Assembly (NCBI GenBank): GCA_019359125.1
Contig: JAHHHY010000006.1
Span: 1 to 64,000, forward strand
DNA: 64,000 nt
Reading direction: 5' to 3'
Source of the DNA: Pleurocapsa minor GSE-CHR-MK 17-07R
GTDB taxonomy: Bacteria > Chloroflexota > Anaerolineae > Aggregatilineales > Phototrophicaceae
Made by a program: the position numbers and the translations under genes. Below the pieces are notes generated by a model. It was given only the letters and a program-made list of their open reading frames with translations, did no database searches and was not told where the DNA came from. This document shows, piece by piece, positions 32,248 through 41,789 of the stretch. Position 1 is the stretch's first letter. Every line of letters starts with the position of its first letter.

Positions 32248-33399
32248 CTACTTGCTGAAATCCCATTCCTTCAACATGGCGGCGATCAGCGTGCAGCGGC
32301 GCGGCAGGCTGGCCAGCACGACATGCTCGTGCAGCGCATGCAGGCCGTCGCCCTGCGGGCCGAGGCCATCCAGCACGGGGATGCCCAGCCCGGCGACGGT
32401 GTTGCCATCGCTGCCGCCGCCGCTCATCGCCTCGCTGATGGTCAGGCCGTGGGCCTCGCCAATCGCCTTGCACTGCGCATACTGCCGGATCATCGTGGCG
32501 TTGCGCTCCATCGGCGTGTGGCCGTTGATGCGTTCGACTTTCAGCTTCGCGCCGGGCACGACCGGCTCCAGCCCCATCATCATCTCGTAGGTTTCTTCGT
32601 ACTGCTCCACGCTGATGGCGCGGGTATCGATATGCGCGACCACTTTGGCCGGAATCACGTTGGTGGCGCTGCCGCCTTCCACCATCGTCACGCTCACGCT
32701 GCGGCCGTTCTTCAGGTCATTCATCCGGTTGACGATGACGGCCTGGTTGGCAAATTCGATGATCGCGTTGATGCCTTTTTCCGGCGCGTTGCCGGCGTGG
32801 CTGGGCAGGCCTTCGATTTCCATGCGGTACGTGGCGATGCCCTTGCGCATGGTCTTGAGCGATTCCTCGATCGTGGCCGGCTCCATCACCAGCACCAGGC
32901 CGGCCTGCGGGCTGACCGACTTGATCGTCGGGTTGCTGTACACGCTGCCAACTTCCTCGTCGGTCGTCATCAGCACCCAGATCGGACGGTTGGGCATCTC
33001 GCCACGGTCCTTCAGGCCGCGCAGCGATTCCAGCACCACGGTGATGCCGCCCTTCATATCGATTGCGCCCGGCCCAAACAGGCGGCCGTCGCTCTCGATG
33101 CGCGTGGGGCGCTCGGCCAGCGTGCCCAGCGGCCACACCGTGTCGATGTGGATCAGGAACAGGATCGGCTTGCCAGGGGCATCCGGGTTCCATTTGGCCA
33201 GCAGCAGGTCGCCGACAGTTTCCTGCGCGATGCGCTCGATGCTGTCTGCGCCCAGATCGCGGAACTGCTGCTCCATGAAGGCGCCCATCGCGTCGACATG
33301 CGCCTTGCCCAGGGTGGGGGTTTCATAGCTCACCAGCGTCTTGAGCAGCTCGACCATCTGCTGCTGGCGGCCCTGGAAAAATGTGAGTAATTCGGACAT
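32248..33399 (-). CDS. M20-family metallopeptidase (carboxypeptidase G2-like)
   Basis: This 383-residue di-zinc hydrolase has LIHIDTVWPLG with H84 as a ligand, GAIDMKGG with the bridging D114, and MTTDEEVGS with the catalytic E148. A dimerisation domain with PSHAGNAPEKGINAI interrupts the catalytic domain. The C-terminal LHEHV gives the last histidine. It resembles glutamate carboxypeptidase (CPG2/PepT-like) enzymes; it has no signal peptide, so it is cytoplasmic. The ATG at 33399 has a good AGGAATAA ribosome site. Confidence 0.9.
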   Translation of the reverse strand: MSELLTFFQGRQQQMVELLKTLVSYETPTLGKAHVDAMGAFMEQQFRDLGADSIERIAQETVGDLLLAKWNPDAPGKPILFLIHIDTVWPLGTLAERPTRIESDGRLFGPGAIDMKGGITVVLESLRGLKDRGEMPNRPIWVLMTTDEEVGSVYSNPTIKSVSPQAGLVLVMEPATIEESLKTMRKGIATYRMEIEGLPSHAGNAPEKGINAIIEFANQAVIVNRMNDLKNGRSVSVTMVEGGSATNVIPAKVVAHIDTRAISVEQYEETYEMMMGLEPVVPGAKLKVERINGHTPMERNATMIRQYAQCKAIGEAHGLTISEAMSGGGSDGNTVAGLGIPVLDGLGPQGDGLHALHEHVVLASLPRRCTLIAAMLKEWDFSK

Positions 33400-33626
33400 G
33401 AGTTATTCCTTGTGCATCATAATTCAGCTGCCGCCCCGCGCTGCTGTGCGCCGACACCGTGCCAGCGAACTGGCATCGCATTTACCCGGCGCCTTGTGCA
33501 TCACGAGGGGGCAAACGAGAGGGCGCCGCGTATTTCTGCGGCGGGAACGGTCACTGCGCTGTCGTTGAATGCCCGCATTGTAGCGCACATCCGGCAAGTT
33601 GGGCATAGCGCTGCATAAGGCCATGT

Positions 33627-35210
33627 TTAGCGTTTGAAGCGGCGCAGCAGCATCCCCGGCACGGTGCGCGCATCCTCGATGCGCAGCAGCAGCGCCATGC
33701 CAAAAAAGACCAGCGCCGCGAGTGCCGCCCCGGCGACAGCTTCCACCAGCGCGGACGACTGCATCACCGTCACCAGCCCGGCGCACGCCAGCCCCATCAC
33801 GACCGAGGCGATCAGCGTGGACAGCCCGACGCGCAGCACGGCCGCATCGCCCCCGCCGCCGATTCGGCGGCGCAGCAGCGCCCACAGGATGCCCGCTTCG
33901 GCCAGCGTCGTCAGCGAATTGGCCAGCGCCAGCCCGGCAAACGGACCGTTCTCCAGGCTGTCCTGCTGGCCGATGACATTGATCAGCGCCAGGCTGAGGA
34001 TAAAATTCGCGGCCATGCTGGCCAGCCCGACCAGCACCGGCGTCCAGGTGTCGCTGAGCGCATAAAACGAACGCGCCAGCAGCTCCAGCAGGCTGTGTCC
34101 GGCCACACCGAGCGCGAAAAATGACAGCGCCCAGGCCGTCGCACGGGTGTTGGCGGCCGTCCACTCGCCGTGCTGAAACACGATTTCGATGGCGACTGCG
34201 CCCAGCGCGATCAGCCCGGCAGTGGTGGGCAGCGCCAGAAACAGCACGCCGCGCATCGCGCCCGACAGGCGTTCGCGGAAGCCAGCATAGTCTTTGGCGG
34301 CGGCCAGCGCGCTGAGCGACGGAAATACCGCCGTGCCCACGCTCTGCGCGATCACGCCCAGCACGAAAAACATCAGCGTCCACGCGATCACCAGCGCGCT
34401 GCGGCTGCCTTCGACCATGCTGCTGGTGAGCGCCACATTGACGATGAAATTGAGCTGCACCACGGCCAGCCCCAGCACCCGCGGCAGCATCAGCAGCAGC
34501 ACATCGCGCGCGCCCGCCACACGGATATCGAGCAGCACGCGCAGGCGGACGCCCACACGCGGTAGTGCGGGAAGCTGTACCGCCAGATGCAGGGCTGCGC
34601 CCAGCAGCGCGCCCCACGCCAGTCCAAAGACGGGCTGTTCGGGGAACAGGCGCGTGAGCACCAATGCCCCGAAAATCTGGCCGAGGTTATTCATCACCAG
34701 CGCCAGCGACGGCAGGAAAAAGAGCTGGCGCGCATTCAGGATGCCCATCAGCAGGCCGCTGCTGGTGAAGATGACGACCGTGAAGATCATCACCTGGGTG
34801 AGCTGGGTGGTCAGCGCGGCATCTTCCGGCGAGGCAGCGGGCACCAGGAAGCGCGGCACGAGGACCGGCGCCAGCACGAACAGCAGGATTGTCAGGATGA
34901 GAGCCAGCGCGCTGGCAATCGTCAACACGGCGCTGGCCAGACGCCACGCGGGGGCGCTGTCGTCCGTGGACCACAGGCGCGCAAATATAGGGATGAACGA
35001 CGAGCTGAGCGCGCCGCCCGCCACCAGCGTATACAGCGTTTCGGGGATGCGCTGGGCCGCATAAAAGGCGTCCAGCTCGGCGCCGCCGCCAAAGGTCACC
35101 GAGATGATGACCGTGCGCAGCAGGCCCAGCAGGCCGCTGGCCAGGAAACCAAACACGACGACAGCCGCCGCGCGGGCGATCTGCCGGTTATTAAGCACAT
35201 TAGACGTCAT
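33627..35210 (-). CDS. murJ: Lipid II flippase MurJ (MviN)
   Basis: This 527-residue protein has about 14 membrane segments and the MOP-flippase N-terminal signature VVFGFLASGLLGLLRTVIIS, then GAELDAFYAAQRIPETLYTLVAGGALSSSFIPIFARL. It moves the peptidoglycan precursor lipid II across the membrane. The stretch with ALPTTAGLIALGAVAIEIVF is the conserved seventh to eighth helix. The ATG at 35210 is chosen; the codon before it is TTG. The C-terminus ends with a short basic tail. It may form a unit with the downstream M20 gene, 227 bp away. Confidence 0.93.
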   Translation of the reverse strand: MTSNVLNNRQIARAAAVVVFGFLASGLLGLLRTVIISVTFGGGAELDAFYAAQRIPETLYTLVAGGALSSSFIPIFARLWSTDDSAPAWRLASAVLTIASALALILTILLFVLAPVLVPRFLVPAASPEDAALTTQLTQVMIFTVVIFTSSGLLMGILNARQLFFLPSLALVMNNLGQIFGALVLTRLFPEQPVFGLAWGALLGAALHLAVQLPALPRVGVRLRVLLDIRVAGARDVLLLMLPRVLGLAVVQLNFIVNVALTSSMVEGSRSALVIAWTLMFFVLGVIAQSVGTAVFPSLSALAAAKDYAGFRERLSGAMRGVLFLALPTTAGLIALGAVAIEIVFQHGEWTAANTRATAWALSFFALGVAGHSLLELLARSFYALSDTWTPVLVGLASMAANFILSLALINVIGQQDSLENGPFAGLALANSLTTLAEAGILWALLRRRIGGGGDAAVLRVGLSTLIASVVMGLACAGLVTVMQSSALVEAVAGAALAALVFFGMALLLRIEDARTVPGMLLRRFKR

Positions 35211-35260
35211 CAATGAAACATCACACCTGCGGGACGCACGTCCCTGACACTGCGCTGCCC

Positions 35261-35668
35261 CTAATGTAGCAGAACTGCGTCAAATGCGTGCGGTACAGTT
35301 GAGTCTTTGTCATGGATATAGGCGAGCGCGTCGCTCACGGTATCGACTGCCTTGAAGCGGCACTTGCTCAGCTTGGTGTAGACGGCGGCCAGGAAACGCA
35401 CCATCGGCTGGCTGGTGACCACAACCACGATGCCGACGCGATTGTGCGTATCGTTGGGGATTCTGGGGAACATATCGACGATGTTCTGCGGAAAAGCGCT
35501 CATTGTGCGCAGGTCGGCCACCATATGAATTTGCCGGTCGACAGCCGTCGCCAGAAATCGTTCCAGATTTGCTTTTGACACATCCATAATATCTGCTTCA
35601 GAAATAACGCCTTCGAGCTTCGTCAGGACCACATATCCGGGAACCAGCCACTCTGTCGAAGATGCCAT
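35261..35668 (-). CDS. STAS-like domain protein 2
   Basis: This 135-residue protein (TEWLVPGYVVLTKLEGVISEADI, HMVADLRTMSAFPQNI, NRVGIVVVVTSQPMVRFLAA, FKAVDTVSDALAYI) shares its strand-helix order with the protein at 29427 and resembles SpoIIAA-like (STAS/Sec14-like) domains. Function unknown; a signalling or membrane-association role would be usual. ATG 35668 is preferred because GAAGG is upstream, while 35728 would add 20 residues. It lies 50 bp downstream of the start of murJ. Confidence 0.6.
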   Translation of the reverse strand: MASSTEWLVPGYVVLTKLEGVISEADIMDVSKANLERFLATAVDRQIHMVADLRTMSAFPQNIVDMFPRIPNDTHNRVGIVVVVTSQPMVRFLAAVYTKLSKCRFKAVDTVSDALAYIHDKDSTVPHAFDAVLLH

Positions 35669-36015
35669 AATATGTTTTACCTTCGCTCCCGTGCATGATA
35701 TACCAGCAAGCCCGATATCGTGCATCATGCATCCGTCAGGTAATGCGTACTGCCTCTGAAAAGCATTTTGCTGACGCGCAGGGTTATAAAGCTGAAAATA
35801 ATTTTATGCTGTGCGCCGCAGGATTGATAAAACGCTTGTTCATATTCCTGATTTAATCACAAGTTAACAAAATCAAACCTTAACGATTCATGCGTAATAT
35901 GTCTGTTTATAGTCCGCCAGCGCGCCATAGGGATATCGTCAGACGGGCGAACTATACCGGCAGCCCCTCGTGCGCTACAATGACGGCGTCGAACAGACAG
36001 TTTTCAGGCACCTGC

Positions 36016-37095
36016 ATGACACCCGAATTCCCCCGCGGGCCTCGTGACCGCTCTTTCATCAAACGCTTTGTCGTGATCGCGCTGATCGTCAGCGTGACCG
36101 GCGCGCTGCTGGCCGCTGTGCTGACCTCCGGCCGCGACCCGATCGTGCTGCTGAACATCTTCACGATTCGTTTTCTGGGCATCTTCATCGAGGCAGCGCC
36201 GTTCCTGCTGCTGGGCGCTTTTGCCAGCGGTCTGATCGATGCGTTCGTACGGCCAGACGACATCGCCCGCCTGATGCCGAAGAATCCGGTGCTGGCGACG
36301 TTCGCCGGTGCTGGCCTGGGCTTCTTCTTCCCCGTATGCGAATGCGGCGTGGTGCCGGTGGTGCGCCGTTTATATGGCAAGGGCCTGCCGATGAGCGTGG
36401 GTGTCGCCTTCCTGCTGGCCGCGCCGGTCATCAATCCGATTGTGCTGGTGGCCACCTATGTGGCCTATGGCTTCGGGCCGGTGCTGATCGGCCGTTTTGT
36501 GCTGACCTTTGCTGTGGCCGTCGCGGTCGGGCTGGTGTTTATGGCGGCTGCACGCCCCCGTGACGTGCTGCGGCCCACCAGTCTGTCGCGCCTGTCGCTG
36601 GCCGCCCCGCGCGGGGGCATGGACTCGGCCACGCCTGCCGACGTCGTCGCTGTGGCCAAAGTCGCGCCGCCGCGCCGCACGCTGAAGGACGGCTTCCGCA
36701 GCGCGGTCTTCACCGCCATCGACGACTTCTTCGACATGGGGCGCTATCTGGTCATCGGCACGGTGCTGGCCGCCACCATGCAGACGTTTATCTCGCAGGA
36801 GACGCTGACGCAGCTCGGCAGCGGCCCGATCGGGTCTGTGCTGGTGCTTCAGCTCGTCGCCTTTGTGCTGTCGGTGTGCAGCACGGTTGACGCGTTCATC
36901 TCGCTGGCGTTCGTGAACACGTTCACGCCCGGCGCGATTATCGCCTTTCTGGTGTTTGGCCCGATGGTGGATATCAAGGCGCTGCTGATGTATTCCGGCG
37001 TGTTCCGCCTGCGCGTGGTGCTTTATCTCTTCCTGCTGCCGATGCTGCTGGTGATGCTGGCCGCGATCTGGATCAACCTCAACATCCCGTTATAG
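36016..37095 (+). CDS. UPF0718-family permease (YraQ/ArsP-like)
   Basis: This 359-residue protein has about eight membrane segments and the hallmark PVCECGVVPVVRRLYGKGLP, in which the cysteine pair in the membrane is conserved and is suspected to bind a metalloid or copper. Members are often linked to trivalent organoarsenicals (ArsP) or paired with TIGR03943-type partners, as here. An NPIVL segment and the C-terminal FVNTFTPGAIIAFLVFGPMVDIK also fit. I chose ATG 36016; an upstream frame to 35890 looks unlike membrane protein. Confidence 0.9.
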   Translation: MTPEFPRGPRDRSFIKRFVVIALIVSVTGALLAAVLTSGRDPIVLLNIFTIRFLGIFIEAAPFLLLGAFASGLIDAFVRPDDIARLMPKNPVLATFAGAGLGFFFPVCECGVVPVVRRLYGKGLPMSVGVAFLLAAPVINPIVLVATYVAYGFGPVLIGRFVLTFAVAVAVGLVFMAAARPRDVLRPTSLSRLSLAAPRGGMDSATPADVVAVAKVAPPRRTLKDGFRSAVFTAIDDFFDMGRYLVIGTVLAATMQTFISQETLTQLGSGPIGSVLVLQLVAFVLSVCSTVDAFISLAFVNTFTPGAIIAFLVFGPMVDIKALLMYSGVFRLRVVLYLFLLPMLLVMLAAIWINLNIPL

Positions 37096-37117
37096 TGAGC
37101 CTGGATGGACCCTGACT

Positions 37118-37936
37118 ATGGACTCTTTGTCTCTGCCCAAGAATGACCTGTTCGGCCAGATGGACGCAGACGCCGCGTTCAGGAAACAGCGCACGATGGC
37201 GCTGGCCCGTGCTTTCGTGCTGCTCGGCCTGGGCGCCTATTTCGCCTGGAATATCGTCAGCGGCAGCCTGGCCAATTACATCAACGCCAGCTTTGCCTGG
37301 CTGAGCTACGTCGCTTCCGGCCTGTTTCTGCTGATGGGCGCGTTTGCGCTGCTGCGCGCCCGCGCCATGAAGCCATCTGCAAATGGGCTGGAAGACCTGC
37401 TGCAGGGCAACAGCTACCGCGCTCCCGTCTCGTGGGGGGTGATCGCGCTGGTGGCCGTGCCGCTGCTGCTGGGGACGCTGATTCCCTCGCGTCCGCTGGG
37501 CGCTGAAGCGGTCACCGGCATCGACATGAGTGCGGTGCAGGGCGCCAGCAGCGGGTCGGTGACCACCTTCACGATTGCCCCGCTCAACCGCAATGTGCTC
37601 GACTGGCTGCGCGTGTTCAATGCCACGACCGATTATGCGGCGCTCAATGGTGAGCCCGCTGACGTGATCGGCTTTGTCTATGTCGAGCCGGATATGGCCG
37701 AGACGCAGTTTATGGTGGCGCGTTTCACGGTGAGCTGCTGCGTGGCCGACTCGAATGCGATTGGCGTGCCGGTGCACTGGGGCGCGGAAGACGTGGCCGC
37801 ACTGCCGCAGGGCCAGTGGGTGCGCGTGACCGGCACCATGCAGGTCGAGTCCTTCCGGGGCGACGATATGCCGGTGCTGCAGGCCAGCGCGGTCGAGCTG
37901 ATCGAAGCGCCCAGCAATCCGTATCTGTTCCCGTAG
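37118..37936 (+). CDS. TIGR03943-family membrane partner of the UPF0718 permease (YcgQ-like)
   Basis: This 272-residue protein has two N-terminal membrane segments (about 32-48 and 60-83), a third at about 107-122, then an outer domain with VMVARFTVSCCVADSNAIG-type sequence, where the double-cysteine CCxAD motif is family-specific. TIGR03943 genes nearly always lie next to UPF0718/YraQ genes, 22 bp away in this case. The pair is thought to move a metal or a sulfur/selenium-containing compound; this is inferred. Confidence 0.85.
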   Translation: MDSLSLPKNDLFGQMDADAAFRKQRTMALARAFVLLGLGAYFAWNIVSGSLANYINASFAWLSYVASGLFLLMGAFALLRARAMKPSANGLEDLLQGNSYRAPVSWGVIALVAVPLLLGTLIPSRPLGAEAVTGIDMSAVQGASSGSVTTFTIAPLNRNVLDWLRVFNATTDYAALNGEPADVIGFVYVEPDMAETQFMVARFTVSCCVADSNAIGVPVHWGAEDVAALPQGQWVRVTGTMQVESFRGDDMPVLQASAVELIEAPSNPYLFP

Positions 37937-37948
37937 CCCAGGCACGCC

Positions 37949-39370
37949 ATGACGTTTGCAGAACGCATCACCCGCCTTTCAAAATTTGACCGCGTGGTCG
38001 GCATCGTGTCGCTCGGGCTGGTGGGCCTGATCCTGCTGACCGTGCTGCTGGGCGACCGTGTCGGCGTGCTGGTCTATCGCGCTGGCCCGCTGGGCGAGGG
38101 TGCCCGCAGCACCAGTCGCATCCTGATGGAATTCAGCGAGCCGATGCAGCGCGACTCGGTCGAGCCGCTGTTCAGTACGGAGCCGGAGTTAGAAGGCAGC
38201 GTGAGCTGGAGCGGCAACACGTTCGTGTTTCAGCCGTCGCAGCCCATCCCGCCGGGCACAGACATCCGCGTCAGCCTGGCGCGGGGCGCAGTCGCGCAGA
38301 GCGGTCGCGTCGTGCTGAGCGAATACCGTTTCGACTTTTCAGTGCGGGTGCCGCGCGTCGCCTTCCTGTATCCGGCCAATGGCACGCCGCAGAATATCTG
38401 GGTGGCCGATACGGCCAATCCGGGCAACGCGACCCAGCTCACCTTCAGCCCCAGCGGCATCTATGACTTTGCCGTCAGCCCGGATGGCAGCCAGATCGTG
38501 TTTGCCGAGAACAACAGCAACAATGGCACGCGTGACCTGAAGCTGCTCACGCTGGAAACCGGCGCGCTGGAGCAGATCACCAACTGCCTGGATGCCTCGT
38601 GCAACACGCCGGTGTGGCGGCCGGATGGCGCGCAGATCGCCTATGAACGCGTGGAGCTGAACAGCGACCTGGCCGAGCAGGGCATCGGCAGCAGCCCGAC
38701 ACGTATCTGGACGCTCGACCTGACCAGCCGCCCGGTGCAGACGCGCCCGCTGTTCAGCGACCTGCAACTGCTGGGCCACAGCCCGCAGTACAGCGCCAAT
38801 GGTGAGCGCATCGCCATGTACGATACCGGCATGGGCGCGATCCTGATCAATGACCTGACCGACGGCTCGCTGACCGCCATTCCCACCCGCAGCGGCACCA
38901 GCGGCGCGCTCTCGCCGGATGGCACGCGGCTGGCCTACACCGAAATCGTGCTGGCCGACAACGCCGGCGCGTACAGCTATCTGCGCCTGGCCAATCTGGA
39001 TAACAATGATGTGACCAACATCAGCGACCCGCCGCAGGAAATCGATGACCAGCGCGCCGTCTGGCGACCGGACGGCCGTGTGATGGCCATCGCCCGGCGC
39101 GATCAGTCGATCAATCGCGGCTATCAGATATATATCCTCGACCCGCTGACGCAGGAAATTCAGCAGATCACGACCGATAACCGCTACACCAATATGTTCT
39201 TTGCCTACGACCCGACCGGGCGCTATCTGGCCGTGCATCGCTTCCCGGAGCTGGATGAATTTGGCCAGCCGAATATGAATGGCCTGCCGGAAATCTGGAT
39301 GCTCGATACCGAGACGCTGCAAATGACCATGCTGGCCGAGAACGGCTTCCTGCCGCGCTGGATGCCGTAG
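37949..39370 (+). CDS. Membrane-anchored Ig-like plus TolB/PD40 propeller protein
   Basis: This 473-residue protein has one N-terminal membrane helix (about 18-36). A domain like the SbsA Ig fold follows (residues 50-130: FSEPMQRDSVEPLFSTEPEL, WSGNTFVFQPSQPIPPGT). The C-terminal propeller (about 130-473) has PD40 blades FAVSPDGSQIVFA, PVWRPDGAQIAYE, GALSPDGTRLAYT and AVWRPDGRVMAIA. It probably faces outwards. It lies 12 bp after the TIGR03943-type gene and may be part of the same operon. Confidence 0.83.
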   Translation: MTFAERITRLSKFDRVVGIVSLGLVGLILLTVLLGDRVGVLVYRAGPLGEGARSTSRILMEFSEPMQRDSVEPLFSTEPELEGSVSWSGNTFVFQPSQPIPPGTDIRVSLARGAVAQSGRVVLSEYRFDFSVRVPRVAFLYPANGTPQNIWVADTANPGNATQLTFSPSGIYDFAVSPDGSQIVFAENNSNNGTRDLKLLTLETGALEQITNCLDASCNTPVWRPDGAQIAYERVELNSDLAEQGIGSSPTRIWTLDLTSRPVQTRPLFSDLQLLGHSPQYSANGERIAMYDTGMGAILINDLTDGSLTAIPTRSGTSGALSPDGTRLAYTEIVLADNAGAYSYLRLANLDNNDVTNISDPPQEIDDQRAVWRPDGRVMAIARRDQSINRGYQIYILDPLTQEIQQITTDNRYTNMFFAYDPTGRYLAVHRFPELDEFGQPNMNGLPEIWMLDTETLQMTMLAENGFLPRWMP

Positions 39371-39493
39371 TCCACAGTCGCCCTGTCACAGGGGCGCCAT
39401 CTCCATGAGGGCGGGACTTGACAGCATCCCGCCCGCGGCAACACAATCAAGCGCTTAAGTGCCACACCCTTCCGCTTACACGAGAACCCGTGC

Positions 39494-40183
39494 ATGACCT
39501 CCAATCCCAATCCCACCCCCGACACACCCGACACGCCCGAATATTCGCTCGACAACCCGCAGGTCATGCCGCATGGCAAGCCGTCTCCTGTGCTGCTGAT
39601 TTTCCTGCTGTTTCCGCTGGTGGGGCTGGTGGCGGCCATTGGCATCGCGCTGTCGAACGGCATCCGCGGTGCATCGTCCGGCGGCGTGAACGTGATCACC
39701 GCGACCGATGTGATTCCCACGCCTGGCGCTGTCACCCTGCCGCCGATACCGTCGCCCGCGCCGGTAGTGGGCGCACCCATGCTCGACTTTGAGCTGCCTG
39801 CGCTGGATGGTGAGCTGGTCTCGCTGAGCCAGTACAGCGGGCGCATCGTGTTCCTGAATTTCTGGGCCACCTGGTGCGAACCGTGCAAGCGCGAGCTGCC
39901 CGCGCTGGAGGCCTTTGCTGCCGAACAGGGCGACGAGGGCGCGGCGGTCATCACCGTCAACAGCGGCGAATCGCTGGAGCAGGTGCAGGCTTTCCTGGAA
40001 GAATTTGGCGTGGACGCGCTGACCGTGCTGATCGATGGCGACACGGCGGTGACCAACACCTATGGCGTGTTCCAGATTCCGGTGACGTATGTGATCGACG
40101 CCAATGGCAACGTGCGCTATCCGCATTACGGGGAAATCACGCGCGACGATATGCTCGGCTACATGATGGCGCTCACGCAGTAA
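39494..40183 (+). CDS. Membrane-anchored TlpA/ResA-type thioredoxin
   Basis: This 229-residue protein has an N-terminal membrane anchor (about 32-54) after a polar tail, then a proline-rich linker and a thioredoxin domain with NFWATWCEPCKREL (C128, C131). IDGDTAVTNTYGVFQIPVTYVID carries the cis-proline at IPVTY. Such proteins reduce disulfides outside the membrane in cytochrome c or other maturation routes. It follows the propeller gene by 123 bp. Confidence 0.9.
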   Translation: MTSNPNPTPDTPDTPEYSLDNPQVMPHGKPSPVLLIFLLFPLVGLVAAIGIALSNGIRGASSGGVNVITATDVIPTPGAVTLPPIPSPAPVVGAPMLDFELPALDGELVSLSQYSGRIVFLNFWATWCEPCKRELPALEAFAAEQGDEGAAVITVNSGESLEQVQAFLEEFGVDALTVLIDGDTAVTNTYGVFQIPVTYVIDANGNVRYPHYGEITRDDMLGYMMALTQ

Positions 40184-40334
40184 CGCGCGGCTTTGTGAAC
40201 ACTGGCCAAGAGATTGGCGATTTTAGATGTTCATATTAGTGACTGGTCAAAACGCTGTAACCTGGGTTATAGTGGATTTGATCTGTTAAGCACCGCGCTG
40301 TGTGGTGTCAATTTGCCCTTAAGCAAGGCCGATC

Positions 40335-41789
40335 ATGAGCTTAGAGCCAGACTACAATTTCAGGCAGTTTATCGGCGGCGAGTGGGTTGATGCCGTCGAA
40401 GGTGGCACATGGGATCTGATAAACCCGGCCACAGAGAGTTCACTTGGCCTTATGCCATTCGGCGGCACCGCCGATGCGCAGGCTGCTGTTGAGGCCGCAT
40501 CCGCCGCATTCCCCTCGTGGTCACGCAAAACACCCTACGAACGTGCTGACATCATGCTGCGCGCCGCCGCCTGGATCCGCGAACGGCTGGATGCGCTTGC
40601 CGTCATCACGACCGAGGAAAGCGGCAAGCCGCTGCGCGAATCACGCGGCGAATGGACGACCGGCGCCAACCTGCTGGAGTACTATGCCGAAGAAGGCAAG
40701 CGCGTCTATGGCCGCCTGATTCCCTCGCGCGTCGGCTCCAAGCGCATCATGGTGATGCATCAGCCGGTCGGCGTGGTGGGCGTGATTACGGCGTGGAATT
40801 TTCCCGTCTATAACCTGGCCCGCGCCTGGGCGGCTGCGTTGGGCGCAGGCTGCACCATCGTCGGCCGCCCCAGCGAATACACGCCGCGCTCGGCCATGCT
40901 GTTTGCGCAGGCCTTGTTTGAAGCGGGCGTGCCAGCGGGCGTGGTCAATGTGATCAATGGCGACGCCGACCAGATGGGCAAGGTCATGCTGGCCGACGAA
41001 CGCTGCCGCAAGATCAGCTTCACCGGCAGCACGCGTGTGGGCAAGCTGCTGATGGACGGCGCCTCGCAGACGGTGACCCGTCTGGCGCTGGAGCTGGGCG
41101 GCAACGCGCCGGTCATTATCTTCCCCGATGTCGATGTCGACAAAGTGGCCAAAGCGGCGGTGGCCTCGCGCTATCGCAATAACGGCCAGGTGTGTATCGC
41201 CCCGCAGCGTTTCTTCGTGCACAGCCGCATCGTGGAAGAATTTGCCGACCGCGCCGCCGAAGCCACGCGCGCGCTCAGAATCGGCAGCGGCCTGCACGCA
41301 TCCACCGACGTGGGCCCGCTCATCAACAGCCGCCAGCGCGAGCGCGTGGAGGCGATGGTGGCCGATGCCCGCGGCGAGGGTGCAGAAGTAATAACCGGCG
41401 GGTCACGCCCGTCTGACCTTGAGAAGGGCTATTTTTATCAGCCGACGATGCTGATGAATGTGCGCCCCGATATGCGCATCTACCGCGACGAAATCTTCGG
41501 CCCGGTGATGCCCATCCTCGGCTTTTCCGATGTGGATGAAGCGCTGGCGCTGGCCAACGCGATGGATTACGGGTTGGCTGCCTACGTGCAGACCAATGAT
41601 CTGAATACCTCTATTCGTATGTATGAAGGGCTGGAGTACGGCATTGTCTCGGTGAACGAGTGGATGCCGTCAGCCCCCGAAGCGCCGTTTGGCGGCATGA
41701 AAGGAAGTGGCATGGGACGCGAATGCTCGATTGAAGGTCTGCTGGAATACACCGACGTGAAAACCGTATTTATAGGTGGTACACCATGA
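40335..41789 (+). CDS. NAD(P)-dependent aldehyde dehydrogenase (succinate-semialdehyde type)
   Basis: This 484-residue ALDH superfamily enzyme has N155 in TAWNFP, E253 in LELGGNAP and the catalytic C287 in GQVCIAPQR. The layout and length fit the succinate-semialdehyde dehydrogenase branch, but the substrate is not certain. The usual lysine of the 'KPxxxTP' cofactor segment is R178 in GRPSEYTP. A four-base overlap (ATGA) joins it to the acetyltransferase gene, so the two are translated together. Confidence 0.88.
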   Translation: MSLEPDYNFRQFIGGEWVDAVEGGTWDLINPATESSLGLMPFGGTADAQAAVEAASAAFPSWSRKTPYERADIMLRAAAWIRERLDALAVITTEESGKPLRESRGEWTTGANLLEYYAEEGKRVYGRLIPSRVGSKRIMVMHQPVGVVGVITAWNFPVYNLARAWAAALGAGCTIVGRPSEYTPRSAMLFAQALFEAGVPAGVVNVINGDADQMGKVMLADERCRKISFTGSTRVGKLLMDGASQTVTRLALELGGNAPVIIFPDVDVDKVAKAAVASRYRNNGQVCIAPQRFFVHSRIVEEFADRAAEATRALRIGSGLHASTDVGPLINSRQRERVEAMVADARGEGAEVITGGSRPSDLEKGYFYQPTMLMNVRPDMRIYRDEIFGPVMPILGFSDVDEALALANAMDYGLAAYVQTNDLNTSIRMYEGLEYGIVSVNEWMPSAPEAPFGGMKGSGMGRECSIEGLLEYTDVKTVFIGGTP

